Assembly (NCBI GenBank): GCA_028023455.1
Contig: JAQFVV010006255.1
Span: 2,482,001-2,546,000, forward strand
DNA from: Epiperipatus broadwayi
Taxonomy: Eukaryota > Onychophora > Udeonychophora > Euonychophora > Peripatidae
DNA: 64,000 nucleotides
Reading direction: 5' to 3'
How positions within the stretch are numbered: position 1 is the first letter of the stretch; each line of letters starts with the position of its first letter. The position numbers and the translations under genes were made by a program. Of the stretch, positions 47,031-57,675 are shown piece by piece. The notes beneath the pieces are model-generated. The model searched no databases and was not told the DNA's origin. It saw only the letters and a list, made by a program, of their open reading frames with translations.

Positions 47031-49755
47031 ATTCTGAATAGATATGTTTAATTAGAAAAACAATGAGAAATGAGATAAGATCAAAAGTAGGGTCAATTAA
47101 TATGTGACGAGAGTAGGCCCAGATTATTCTAAAATAATTACTGGGATACTTTTGAGTCAATCGAGACTGAAGAGATGATTCCTGTAAAATGAACACTCCA
47201 AGGTTTAATTATTATTTTTGAGAAACCCAATAAGCCTCAAAAAAGGAGCAGGGTAAAAGGATAATTAATTAATTGTGTCTTTTATTATAAAGACATATTA
47301 CCGGTTGGTCTCTTTCCATAAAACCATCATAATAACCCTTATATAATTCTCATTTCAGTATGATAAAGAATGAAAATAAAAAGTAATAGTAAGATAGACT
47401 AGAATAAATAAGTTAGATAATTTTTTTTATATATACACAAATTAAAAAGCATGTGAAGCGCTTGAACTAGAAGCTGTGAAGAGTCCACAAATTATTATAC
47501 GCTAAGCGCTTTCGAGGCCATTTGCCTCATATTCATAGCGGTAATGTGAGATGCAGAATGACATTCTCCAATTAAATATAAATAATGCATGATCTTAAAT
47601 TTTAACTTCAGGGTGGGAGAATTGTAAGAAAATCTTTGCAAGTTAGACAATGACACTCACTATTAAATCCAACTTATAATTTTATATAAATATTCAAATT
47701 ATATACAACAGTATAACACATCCAGTTAAAATGTTAAAATTTTCTTATTATAATAAAAAAAAATTAAACCTTTTACAGGAAGAAAATTGTAAGGGTTACT
47801 TACAATCCTATTAACATAACCTATTTAAATGTAATATAAAACATAGAAAATAAAATACAAATGTAAGTTTATAATTAGTAAACTTATTATTTTTGATATA
47901 TATATATATACCTAAATTAACTTAAGCCTTAAAATCTCAAGTTAGAGGAACAGCTATGTAAATAGTTATTAATGAAATTAATAACTTTAAAATGATTATT
48001 TTATTATTAATATATAAATAATTGTTTATACTAATTGAATTTTCTTAATCAAGATATAGACATGGAGATAAACTCAGGTCAATGTTGTATCTAAGCAACT
48101 AAAACAAAAGAAATAGAATTTAGAACCCAATTATAAATTATAATTATTTTAACAATAGGAAAATATTAAATCACGAAAAGCAAATATTATATATGCTACC
48201 AGAAGTCGATTCCAGTATAAAAAACAAACCAAATTTTTCATAATTTAATCCATTCTTTTGCTAAGGAACTAACCACTACACTTGTTTATTTTGATGTGTT
48301 CGAAATACAAACATATTAAAATAAGAATTTTCTTCTAAATAGAAATGTCATTTTAAAAGAACTCTAAATTCATTTAATAAAAAGAATAGACAAATTATTC
48401 TTCAATTTCATTGCTTATATTTTTTTAAAGGTAATTATCTACATATTTTCATTTATAAGTCATAGAAATTTAGAAGATTGTTCTTAAGAGAAATTCTAAT
48501 GAAGAGAAATTTCTTCAAAATATTTATTTAAATTGAAATTAAATATTTTAAGAAGATATAAAATTATTGAAAATGTATTGTGGGCAAACACCATTTGTTG
48601 TGGGATGGAATGCTTATGTTTTAATCAAAGAATGTAATTATATTTCCTATATAATGCCTAAAATATATCTGTATTTCATCAACATAATTTTCAATGAGAA
48701 ATTATTTGGTATCAAAGTAATCTGGAGAAGAAGATGCCCATTACACACAATATAAGGAAACCTAATTAACAGCTTGATTACGTCTGCAATGATCGATTAA
48801 CAAAGAACATGGAACTTTATTATTAAAGAACAATTTTCATTTCATCATGGAAAGGAATAGGATAATATTTTCCAAAATAATATTGCAGATTTTATTTATG
48901 TGTTATATACTTTTGACATCTAAATTTTATTTCTTTTGTTTTCAAAAATTCTTCATGCTGGGAATACTTTATTCCAGAAAATTATCTAGATGAAGAGAAA
49001 TAGAAGATCAGTACATAACACTTTTTTTTAAAATTTTATTTATTTAATAAAATTTAGGTCTTCCTTTTCTTAAAAAAAAAAAAAAAAACAAGCGACATTG
49101 ACCGAGGTAAATTTAAGACTAACTCAATCTGGAGGTAATAGTTTGTTATTCTCCATATTGAATGTATAAATGACAGAACAGAATTTCATTTATTACTAAC
49201 TTTAATTAACATAGCAATATTTGTTAGAACTTTTTGTGTGAAAGTTTAACCTCTTTGCATGAAATTTTTTTATTTCATAATATGACTACACATAGAGGGA
49301 TTTATTAATAATACTAATATTATTTTACAAGGATCTTATAATGTGAATCATTTTTGATACACATAATTTTGAACTAATAGTTAATTAATTACTTAATTAT
49401 ATTATAATTTTGAAATTTTTACTTATTGTTTTATAAATTATTAAAATGTACTTGTATTACGATGTATAATTACGATGTATATTACAATTATGGGAATATG
49501 GGATTGTAATATTTAATTTAATGATATAAGTAATAGAAATATATGTTAACACATATTATTATCATATCGTTATTTATTAATAAATATGTTAAAGTTTGTT
49601 TGAAATTCAAGAAAGTCTCTTATTTATTTGATTTATTTAGTTATTTTACCAAGCAACACAATAGTGAATGTACATACGCATACATAGATATATCAATTTA
49701 ATATTTTAATATTATAAATAAATTATTTATAGAACAATTTATTGAGTTAATTATT
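47031..49755. other. Non-coding DNA; possible 3' end of the LTR element
   Basis: After the integrase fragment, 'cagggtgggagaat' at about 47611-47621 resembles a polypurine tract and is followed by TGTAAG, the way an LTR would begin; no matching upstream LTR was found, so this is weak. The rest is AT-rich with (TA)n near 47898 and a poly-A run near 49073. Confidence 0.3.
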
Positions 49756-49759
49756 ACTA

Positions 49760-50037
49760 TGGGATATTGATGGTAATGCCTGAAGAGAATCAAACATGAT
49801 ATCTGCCCTGAGTTTGAATTTCCAGCATAACGGAACCATTAACAAAGGTGTAGATTGGATGAATTAGTCTAGGTTGCATCGGTATTGAATAATTTGATTT
49901 AAAATTATCTTAATATGGATTCAATTTTAGATTACAATTACATTGTTTTATCCATGGCATCCTGTATGAAGACCCTAAGCCTGCCTTTAGTTAGATGCGA
50001 CCACTTTGATTACCTGAAAGTACCGTACCATTACAAT
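49760..50037 (+). repeat. SINE-like repeat, + strand copy
   Basis: Colinear with 24923-25200 read on its - strand: 'agagaatcaaaca', 'atatctgccctgagtttgaa', 'ttccagcataacggaacc' and the end block 'ccactttgattacctgaaag' then 'taccgtaccatta'. The B-box-like core is 'gagtttgaatttcc'. About 275 bp. Confidence 0.65.
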
Positions 50038-50383
50038 ATATAGCAATTTAATTATTTTAAAAAAATCCAAATTTTTTGTTTTTACTTTATGAATAAATAC
50101 ACATTGAAAAACTGTTATTCAGAAATCTTAGAATAGTATTTCTATATTTGTTACTGTAAAAAGATGATTTATTGAGAAAAAAAATCAAATTTAAACCATA
50201 TTGAACAAAATTATATTAAAATATTAGTGTAATTTAAATATAGCATAATTTATTAATCATAAATTATTAGCAAATATTGGTTTAAAAATAATGGAAGAAA
50301 AATAAATTTAAATTTATTATTTATATTTGTGTAATTATTAAAATATTTTACATTGCATATGCAGCTGAAAATAGAATAATCAA

Positions 50384-50512
50384 AGTTGTGATTTTTTTTT
50401 AAGTGTCATAGCATCGTCCGGGACGCGAACCCGCAACCCGGGCAACTGCCTGCTAGTGCAAGGCAGTCGCGCTGACCTCTCGACCACCAATGCAAGACAG
50501 TTACGATTTTTT
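50384..50512 (-). repeat. tRNA-derived retrocopy, 84-nt head with imperfect 14-bp TSD
   Basis: On the - strand 50493-50410 begins GCATTGGTGGTCGAGAGGTC and ends in the acceptor-like ACGATGC, pairing 6 of 7 with GCATTGG. It has an exact B box GGTTCGCGTCC, a T arm with 4 of 5 pairs and an A-box-like TGGTCGAGAGG. Folding CTGCC/AGCAG exposes GCA in the anticodon position, but the region also forms a longer stem (ACTGCCT/AGGCAGT), so identity is uncertain; the ends recall tRNA-Gly(GCC). Flanks 'agttgtgatttttt' (50384) and 'agttacgatttttt' (50499) differ at two positions and look like a target duplication. Confidence 0.7.
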
Positions 50513-51342
50513 ATATGCTGTTTTGTGGTCTTTGGCATATCTAAAAGTGAATATTGGATGATTCACTATCATTATTTTTTTGTCATGTAAAGCCAAATGT
50601 TCAACATAGAATTGCAAATTTTTTGCTTTTATAATCATACACAGTTGAGCAACAATAATGGACAAATTAATTGTTTTTTTTTGTACAAATTTTCATTTTT
50701 CACAAATGTCTTTTTTTTTTTCTGTGTAAATTATAATTAGTGCATGTGTTGCAATATCATTATGATAGTTACAAAAGTTATTGGATATTAAATGATTTAG
50801 TGTCACTATTTTTGTATTGTTGTTTGTTTTGAGGGTAAATATTTTTTGTAGAATTTCAAACTGTTTGCTTTATATTTTATACAATTGAGAATTAATATTG
50901 GGTACACTGATCTGATTTTTTAACTATTCAACTTTTTCATATATGAGTTTATCTATTTAAATTATTGTTTGGTTGTATTTTTACGGCATTATAATTGCAG
51001 ATAGAAAAATATCCAGATATTAGAAAATTACTATTTTTTTTTGTTATCATATGTTTAGAGGATAAATATTTGTTACAGAATTATAAACTTATTTGCTTTA
51101 TATTTTGAAGACAATCAAGAATCAATATGTCTTACAGATATTTATGTAAATATGGATAAACATTTTTTTTTGTCAATATGCATATTATGAAAATTTTAAT
51201 TTTTGAGGGTATTTTGTTTTCTCTATGATGACTGATCTAAAAATGCTTTAATATTAGTATTTAAGTTCATGGGTTTTGGAATAATACATAATTTTTGCCT
51301 ATTTTTATATATAACTATTTTATAATTTTTTTTTAATTTTAG

Positions 51343-51524
51343 TTTTCATTGGACGCAATATAATGTCAATGTGGATGGGCAATATTAAAATTCACGAACT
51401 GTATACTGCAGCATGTGGTCTCTATGTTTGTTGGTTGACAATGAGAGCAATCACGTTACTGATAAACTGGATTCCTCAGGGTTGGAATGCTATAGTGAGC
51501 AAATTAAAGCAATGGGCAATTTTG
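51343..51524 (+). CDS. MARCHF6: MARCHF6 (TEB4) E3 ubiquitin ligase, internal exon B (partial gene)
   Basis: 182-bp exon after a pyrimidine-rich 'ttttttttaattttag' acceptor and before a 'gttagt' donor (a less common but valid GT site). It completes the split Val codon from exon A and runs 60 further codons, ending in phase 0. The protein reads VFIGRNIMSMWMG, then NIKIHELYTAACGLYVCWLT, then MRAITLLINWIPQG and a tail ending KLKQWAIL. This block is among the best conserved in MARCHF6, where vertebrates read HELYTAACGLYVCWLTIRA followed by WMPQG. It covers a loop and a membrane segment in the C-terminal half of the ligase. No stop or frameshift is present. The next exon, expected to begin near a (I/M)KTLxxAVLL-like segment, was not found in the window. 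Confidence 0.95.
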
Positions 51525-51741
51525 GTTAGTTAATTCAGAATTTACAAATAGTGTTTATAATGTAATTATTCTTAAAACTTTTAATCTTAGATTTGTAAGA
51601 TATTTATTGTATAAAATTATAATATTTTAATATTTTACCATTGCATTTCTTTTATAATTCTTAGTGAAACAATAGTTATTACATTTTATTTGTTTCAAAA
51701 ATTTGAGCTATGTCAAATCACTATGAAGAGATATTTTAAAA

Positions 51742-51752
<11 letters not shown>

Positions 51753-51787
<35 letters not shown>
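51753..51787. repeat. (TA)n microsatellite
   Basis: About 35 bp of alternating TA inside the left arm of the large palindrome. The right arm has a much shorter (TA)n at the matching place (53000-53010). Confidence 0.95.
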
Positions 51788-51789
<2 letters not shown>

Positions 51790-51886
51790 TAACTTAATAG
51801 CACTGAGTTAACTTTTGGTGATTTCTCAACAGAATCATAGTGCAAAATTAATTAACTAATAATGCTGGGAGCAGACTGACTATATA

Positions 51887-52117
51887 GTTTATAAAATATG
51901 CAAATTATTGCAATAAGAAATGTAAATTATAAAAGTTACATGTTCCATTTTTTGACAAAAGATGCAAATCTCCTTCTTGTTGATTGAATTTGGATTTCTT
52001 ACAATAATCTATACCTCCTTCAACAAGAATGTGTCTTGCATCCCTTTGTCAAAAAAAATGGAATATTTGACTTATAATTTACATTTCTCATTGCAATAAT
52101 TTGTATATTTTATAAAC
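51887..52117. repeat. 231-bp inner palindrome P1
   Basis: 'gtttataaaatatgcaaatt' at 51887 pairs with 'aatttgtatattttataaac' ending at 52117. Also paired are 'attgcaataagaaatgtaaa' with 'tttacatttctcattgcaat', and 'ccattttttgacaaaagatg' with 'catccctttgtcaaaaaaaa'. The centre is near 52003 with a short loop. Confidence 0.87.
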
Positions 52118-52121
52118 TTAC

Positions 52122-52304
52122 AAAAAAAATCAAGTCAGATGTCACATGACATTCCTGTCTTTCAATCCAGCTATCTAACTTAAATATCCATATGAGACTG
52201 AACTAAGTTCAGATACACCATGCTTTAGCAATATAAAATCACCAAAGCCATCATAGAAAAAAATAAAATTACAAAAAAAATCAAGTCAGATGTCACATGA
52301 CCTA
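52122..52304 (+). repeat. 31-bp direct repeat pair between the two inner palindromes
   Basis: 'acaaaaaaaatcaagtcaga' plus 'tgtcacatgac' occurs at about 52121-52151 and again at 52272-52303. Between them lies a partial copy of the P2 arm ('ccagctatctaacttaaata', 'gaactaagttcagatacacc'), showing that P2 material was copied or transposed twice here. Confidence 0.85.
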
Positions 52305-52330
52305 ATAAAATAAACTTGTACTTGCAAATA

Positions 52331-52844
52331 TTATATTTAGAGCTTGCAAAACAAGCTCTTAATAAGCTTTGTAGAATACCCCCAACCTCAGACCAGTTTC
52401 TGCTATTTGTATCCTCAGTGAGATGCTAGGATATTCAATCATTAGATTAAAAATACTAGGACAAGCCCAGCACTTTATCTAATGTATAACTATTAAGTAG
52501 AAAATCTGAAATTTTCAGACATTCATATGTCTTCCAATCCAGCTATCTAACTTAAATAGCCATATTGAACTAATTAATATATGGTGTATCTGAACTTAGT
52601 TCAGTTCCATATGGCTATTTAAGTTAGATAGCTGGATTGGAAGACATATGAATGTCTGAAAATTTCAGATTTTCTACTTAATAGTTATACATTAGATAAA
52701 GTGCTGGCCTTGTTCTGGTATTTTTAATCTAATGATTGAATATCCTAGCACCTCACTGAGGATGCCAGTAGCAGAAACTGTTTTGAGTTTGGGGGTATTC
52801 TACAAAACTTGTTAAGAGCTTGTTTTGTGAGCTTTATATATAAC
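52331..52844. repeat. 514-bp inner palindrome P2
   Basis: Arms of about 245 bp, near-perfect. 'gacattcatatgtcttccaa' (52519) pairs with 'ttggaagacatatgaatgtc'; 'tagataaagtgctgg' pairs with 'cagcactttatcta'; 'cagtgagatgctaggatatt' pairs with 'aatatcctagcacctcactg'; 'gcttgcaaaacaagctctta' pairs with 'taagagcttgttttgtgagc'. The centre is near 52580 with a ~20-bp spacer. Contains the same 'agtttctg...catc.tcagtgag' motif as the insertion at 22.2 kb. Confidence 0.92.
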
Positions 52845-53129
52845 ATTTTATAAAACTTGTTAAGAGCTTGTTTTGTGAGCTCTATATATAACATTTTATA
52901 AACTACATAATCAGCCTGTTTCTGGCATCATTAGTTAATTAATTTTGCACTAAGATACTGGCAAGAAGTCACCAAAAGTTAATTAAGTGCTATTATGTTA
53001 GAATATATATATATGGGGCTTAAAAATATCTATGTTAGAATATATATATATGGGGCTTAAAAATATCTTTTCATAGTGGCTTGACTCAGTCCAAGTTTTG
53101 AAAATTAAATAATATTTTATTTGATAACT

Positions 53130-54495
53130 TTTTTTTTTTTTTTTAATAATAGTTATGGATTAAGTTGATAACTTTCTGATTTATAAATATTGTTATTTAC
53201 ATGAATTCAGGGGTGCAGTTAATTTTGTTTATAAATAAGGATTAAAAAGTATTATGTAGATAATGCCTGGACTTTTATGAAAAAATTTGAAATATTTTTT
53301 TTAAAAAATGGAATATAATGTCAGTGTGCAGCCATATAGAAAAATCCAAGTTTTTTTTTTTTGGAGTTTGAATAAAAGATTTTACTTTTTTTGTTAATTG
53401 CCAATAGTACTAATATTCATTCACACTGTGCAAAAATAAGATGATATTGACAAAATATTTTTTAATAAGTATAATTTTTTTACTACCCTTGATGCCATAT
53501 TGAATTTTTAAAAAACTGGTTTGAAACACAATTTTTACAATAACTTCAGTTTTAATAATGTTAGAGCAAAAAAGCTTTACATTGATAGAAATTAAAAAAA
53601 CAAAGGAAAACAATAAGGCTAAGACAAATAGTGATTACCATTAAAAAATAAGAAAAAAAAAAGAAATTTCAACATCTGACATAATTATTACTTTATTGTT
53701 TGTTGATAATTTCTAATTTATCATTAACTAAATTTAAATTACATCTTCATTGATGATTTCTTTGTATTCCTCACAAAATTATCTTTCAAACCATATATAA
53801 TACTTCTTACCTGAGATAACGTATAGCTTCAGAATCTCCAAAACAAGCCGCATATGAATTCTTCATTTTTATCTTGTACCCCAAAAGTTACCAAATCTCA
53901 AAGACATCTATAAGAAAAAGATTCATCCTAATAAAAGATAAAAAACAAATCATTTCTAGAAGATAGATATGCATTTGTCACCATAGCAATTGGCTTCTTG
54001 TCTATCTAAAACTAGAAATTGTAGGCTACTATATAAAATAAGATTCATCTCTTCATTTTATATTTTTTTGTGTACATCAGTGATGTTTATATTCTTTATG
54101 CATACCAATGATTCTATTTTGTTATATTTATTGTTCCACAGAGATATAATTTATTTGCATATAGCTCATTTGCTAGCTATCGACTTAAAATAATGTGATG
54201 CAAGATGAGGCAAAACTACTGACTCCACAGCATGAGTACCAAGGCATAGGCAAGAATCAGAATTTGATTCTTTGCCTACATACAATTCCATGTGGTATGT
54301 ACATAACTATTGTGGTTATCTCCGCACATCATTTGAAATCTCTCTTTATCAGTTTTCAGTGTTTATATTTTCACAAGGTACTATGCCCAGTAAATTTTGT
54401 GATTGCTTTGTCAACTGCAAAATTTTTGTATATTTGATAATCATTCCTAAAATTTACATTGTACTGCTCTATAATACCTATAATTATATATATAT
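53130..54495. other. AT-rich non-coding DNA, presumed MARCHF6 intron
   Basis: The open frames at 53990-54526 and on the - strand at 53410-53613 lack recognisable similarity, and none has splice signals consistent with the expected next MARCHF6 exon. Nothing else recognised. Confidence 0.45.
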
Positions 54496-56676
54496 TGTAA
54501 TGATCTGGAAAATGCCCTTAACGTGATCTGCACTACAGGGCGCCATCTAGGCATTTGAACCTAGAAAAATTTATAAAGTAGGCAGATACGTAAGTCAAAA
54601 AAAATTTTTTTTTTTTTTTTTGCATCCGGTCGTTAGCCCATATCACTAGCTCAGTGGAATAGCAGAGATTAAATAATATAATCTAAGAGTATATAAAAAA
54701 AGAATAAAATAAGCCACTGCCAGTAATTAGCATACAAACATTTATTTATGCACATATATATAAGATTGAAAATTGTTTTAGTATCAGTTTACATTTTAAC
54801 ACTTAACATTATTTTTAACTTTACTTTAGATTTTAATTTACATTTTAATTTCTATTATATTATAAGTTTACATTTTAATTAAGTTCGCACAGATGGAATT
54901 ATAAAAATTTGTTTTAATAATGTTGAGTATAGATCGGTTACATAGATTACAACGGTCAAAAACATTTCAAAATAAACATAAACGATCAAAATATAAAATC
55001 ATTGATACCGACAATTGCAGAGGGAAATTTATAAGTAGCCCAATAGTATTCACCATAAGATACTTGCATTGTCACCAATAACTTCAAAGACATCCGAATA
55101 AATACATTATAGATACTCACCATAAGGTATCATTATTTATCGAATGTCTATATATTTTGATCAAATATGAAAACCCAAAACATACTTAACCGATAACCAA
55201 TCCATGAAAGCGTCTATAAACAACTTAAATTTAATGCATTTTTATTTAGGGTCGAGTATGAATATATTACATAGATTTGCATTTGAAAATAAAATATTCT
55301 ATCCCTCTTTAACCTTAGGCTAAAATTCGCAGTCAAACTGGCATCAATTCATCTGATATATCGATGTATTCAATGTAATACGGAATACGGCAGCACCAAA
55401 AAGATTAAGAGAAGACATTGACTCTCATCAGATAGGAATATTACATCTATCTAACGAGAAGAACAATAAAAAAAAACTCCATAGAAAGGAACTGCATTCT
55501 CCGTCTTATAATTCCTTCCATAGGCAAACGGGTGAGTGTGGCGTATATATAAATGATTCTGCCAGTAGCAAATCTCCGACTACATCTACTAACTACATCA
55601 ATATATCCACTCCATTGACCCAATTTAACAACGACACAAATAACCTAAGATTACCCTCCCCTAATATAACTTTACAAATCTATACAGCCATTCACACCCA
55701 ACTTAAGTTTAACATTGATATATTTTAATTTATCGGAAAACAGAAATCATAAATAAACTTAAAGAACAAAATTAAATAAATGGAAATGATTTTAAATAAA
55801 TAAATAAAAAATACATCAAATAACATTATTAATAAAGAATTTAGTTTGGTCAGATTGGATTCTATTGCATTATTTACTAAAAAGTTTTAAAATTTAGAGT
55901 TCTTATTGTTTCAAGTGAATATAAAGTTCTTACGATTTTTAAAACGTCCAACTTTATCCGTTGCTTGCCATGAACGTGAATTTCCACGCCATCCTAAAGA
56001 GGTGGATATTTTGAAGGCCGATTTATTTATCCATCCGGAGATTTTTGCTTTAACTAGTCCTCAATGTAGAAAACGATAGTTCATTTCTCTTTTTTGCTTA
56101 GCAGAACTGAAGGGATTGAAGAGTGCGTCTGTTCAATCCCTTCTCCTTCACTTCAGCACTAACACATATCTATCACATCGTAAATAATCTATCATGCTAA
56201 ATAATTTCCAAACTTGTCTTTTTATATTAATCTGAAGGATTGAATTTACATTGCATCATCGATGAGATGGTTTTTTCGCTGAGGTCCGATTCCATTGCTT
56301 TTCTCTTCATTGGCTATTAGTTTCTATTGTTTTCCTATCTGACCGATGCTTTTACATTTAAATGCCCAAGGCTAGTTTACATTTAACAAATTAAAACAAT
56401 CATTTCCATTTCTGATTAATTAATGTGTTTTCCAAGATTAAAGATATATTTTTATCTCTAAATCTTTTTAAATTTTTGTTTTTAAAATACCTTTCTATTT
56501 TTAATAAAGTTTTATTTTAATAATTTTTTTTTTATCTATGCGATTTATATATACGAGTTTAAGATGATATTTAATTTCAATTTTTAATTCTTAAAGAAAA
56601 TTTTTTAAATGCGAACTTCTTATTTTAACTTCATGTTTAATAATAAAAAAACAATGTAACATCTGTGCTCGTTACA
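54496..56676. mobile_element. Long non-coding element C, 2181 bp, TG...CA ends (solo-LTR-like)
   Basis: Begins TGTAATGATCTGG and ends CTCGTTACA. The terminal 8 bp are inverted (TGTAATGA against TGTAACGA), as in LTRs. Both sides abut TA-dinucleotide runs, so a target duplication cannot be read. The composition inside is more balanced than outside, and the edges of the shift coincide with these ends. No coding frame of note. It includes 'tagctcagtggaatagcaga' (54646-54665), a good match to a tRNA D-arm or Pol III A box, without a B box. A solo LTR of a long-LTR retrotransposon is the leading reading; a TIR DNA element is the alternative. Confidence 0.5.
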
Positions 56677-57675
56677 ATATATATATATATGTAGACATTA
56701 CTTGTTATATAAACACAGACCTGCAATTGCAAACTCAAAGACAGTAAAACACAAACATTGTAAAATAAATTATTAAACCTTTTGAGAATCATTATGTCTA
56801 TAAAATAAGGTTGCCTAAATTTAGATCAGAGCCAAAATTACAAACTATTTTTGTTCTATTTTAATACAAATTTATATAGTATAATAAAGAGCATAAATGA
56901 TTTAATATTATATAATTTATACACTACACAGACAGCAATACAAATATAAACATACCATTTATCAAATAATTTCCATTTATCAAATAATTTTTTATTGAAA
57001 TAAAAAAATTTAATACTTATGACCCAATATTCTGATTACGTTTCGAACGCCTTGAAATATGAATTATCAGCATATTTTAAATCCATTTTAGTAGGTTCTT
57101 TGGCCATTTAAAAATTTTGGCCTTTATCTTTTCCATGAAAACTAGTAAACTGAGCTGAAAATAAAAATATTAAATGAATGTATTAACAAAAAAATTCATC
57201 AAAAATTCAAATTTTATTGGGTTCTGACAAGATATATGCCATTTGAAAGAGCTCTTAATGGAGCAACGAAAGCTGGGATTTCTGTTGATATCATGCTTGT
57301 AGTTTTTATGCATTTTAAAACAGAACACAAAACTTCAACAAAGTGGTGCTGCGTTGCCACAGCAAACTGTCATCGTGATAAAGATAAAATGTAATGTTTC
57401 ATGAAGGAATGTTCAAAACAAATGTGCTTTATATTTTTTTTCTAATTACAATTTATTACAGTAATATCTACACTTAGGAAAATATAAAAGAACATTTGAT
57501 ATTTAAAATGAAATGTTAATTACAGTAGCTTCATGATTTTTATTTCAATATACTAAAATCAACCTACGGTGATAAATCTAATAGGTAATTTTTTACTCTC
57601 ATTATTAAAAAAACAACAACAATATGTATATGCAGATGTGAGTATAGTTAAATTATAGCACGCGTATTTATTGTT
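56677..57675. other. Non-coding DNA with one mixed-composition block
   Basis: At 57200-57390 the composition is more balanced and a 51-codon open stretch reads 'MPFERALNGATKAGISVDIM' onward. It resembles nothing I recognise and no ATG context or splice signal supports it. The remainder is AT-rich. Confidence 0.4.

Larger units (their letters stand above)
35557..51342 (+). other. MARCHF6: MARCHF6 intron, 15.8 kb, filled with transposon remnants
   Basis: Runs from the GT donor at 35557 to the 'tttttttaattttag' acceptor ending at 51342. Its content includes a tRNA-Gly retrocopy, long element B, a Tigger-like transposon, an LTR-retrotransposon remnant, a SINE-like copy and a tRNA-like retrocopy, each listed separately. 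The phases at both edges match (phase 1), so the two exons join without disturbing the frame. Confidence 0.9.
51690..53104. repeat. 1.4-kb imperfect palindrome with two nested palindromes
   Basis: Outer arms: 'gtttcaaaaatttgagctat' (51692) pairs with 'tgactcagtccaagttttga' near 53082-53101; 'tcactatgaagagatatttt' pairs with 'aaaatatcttttcatagtgg'; 'attctaacttaatagcactg' (51786) pairs with 'gctattatgttagaatatat' (52989); 'ttttggtgatttct' pairs with 'agaagtcaccaaaa'; and 'caaaattaattaactaat' pairs with 'attagttaattaattttg'. Two separate palindromes (51887-52117, 52331-52844) lie within. Parts of the right arm are tandemly doubled. Non-coding, 160 bp downstream of a MARCHF6 exon, so transcribed as pre-mRNA. 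Confidence 0.88.

Noticed and set aside
47611-47803. Short LTR starting TGTAAG after a polypurine-like tract and ending CTTACA
   Set aside because: No second copy was found upstream of the retroelement remnant, so it cannot be supported as an LTR.
54195-54526. Overlapping 80- and 84-codon frames on the + strand
   Set aside because: Two frames over the same bases, residue composition typical of translated AT-rich non-coding DNA, and no similarity.
57245-57395. Possible exon ('MPFERALNGATKAGISVDIM' onward)
   Set aside because: Composition looks coding-like but I find no similarity or splice signals, and it could be an old repeat fragment.
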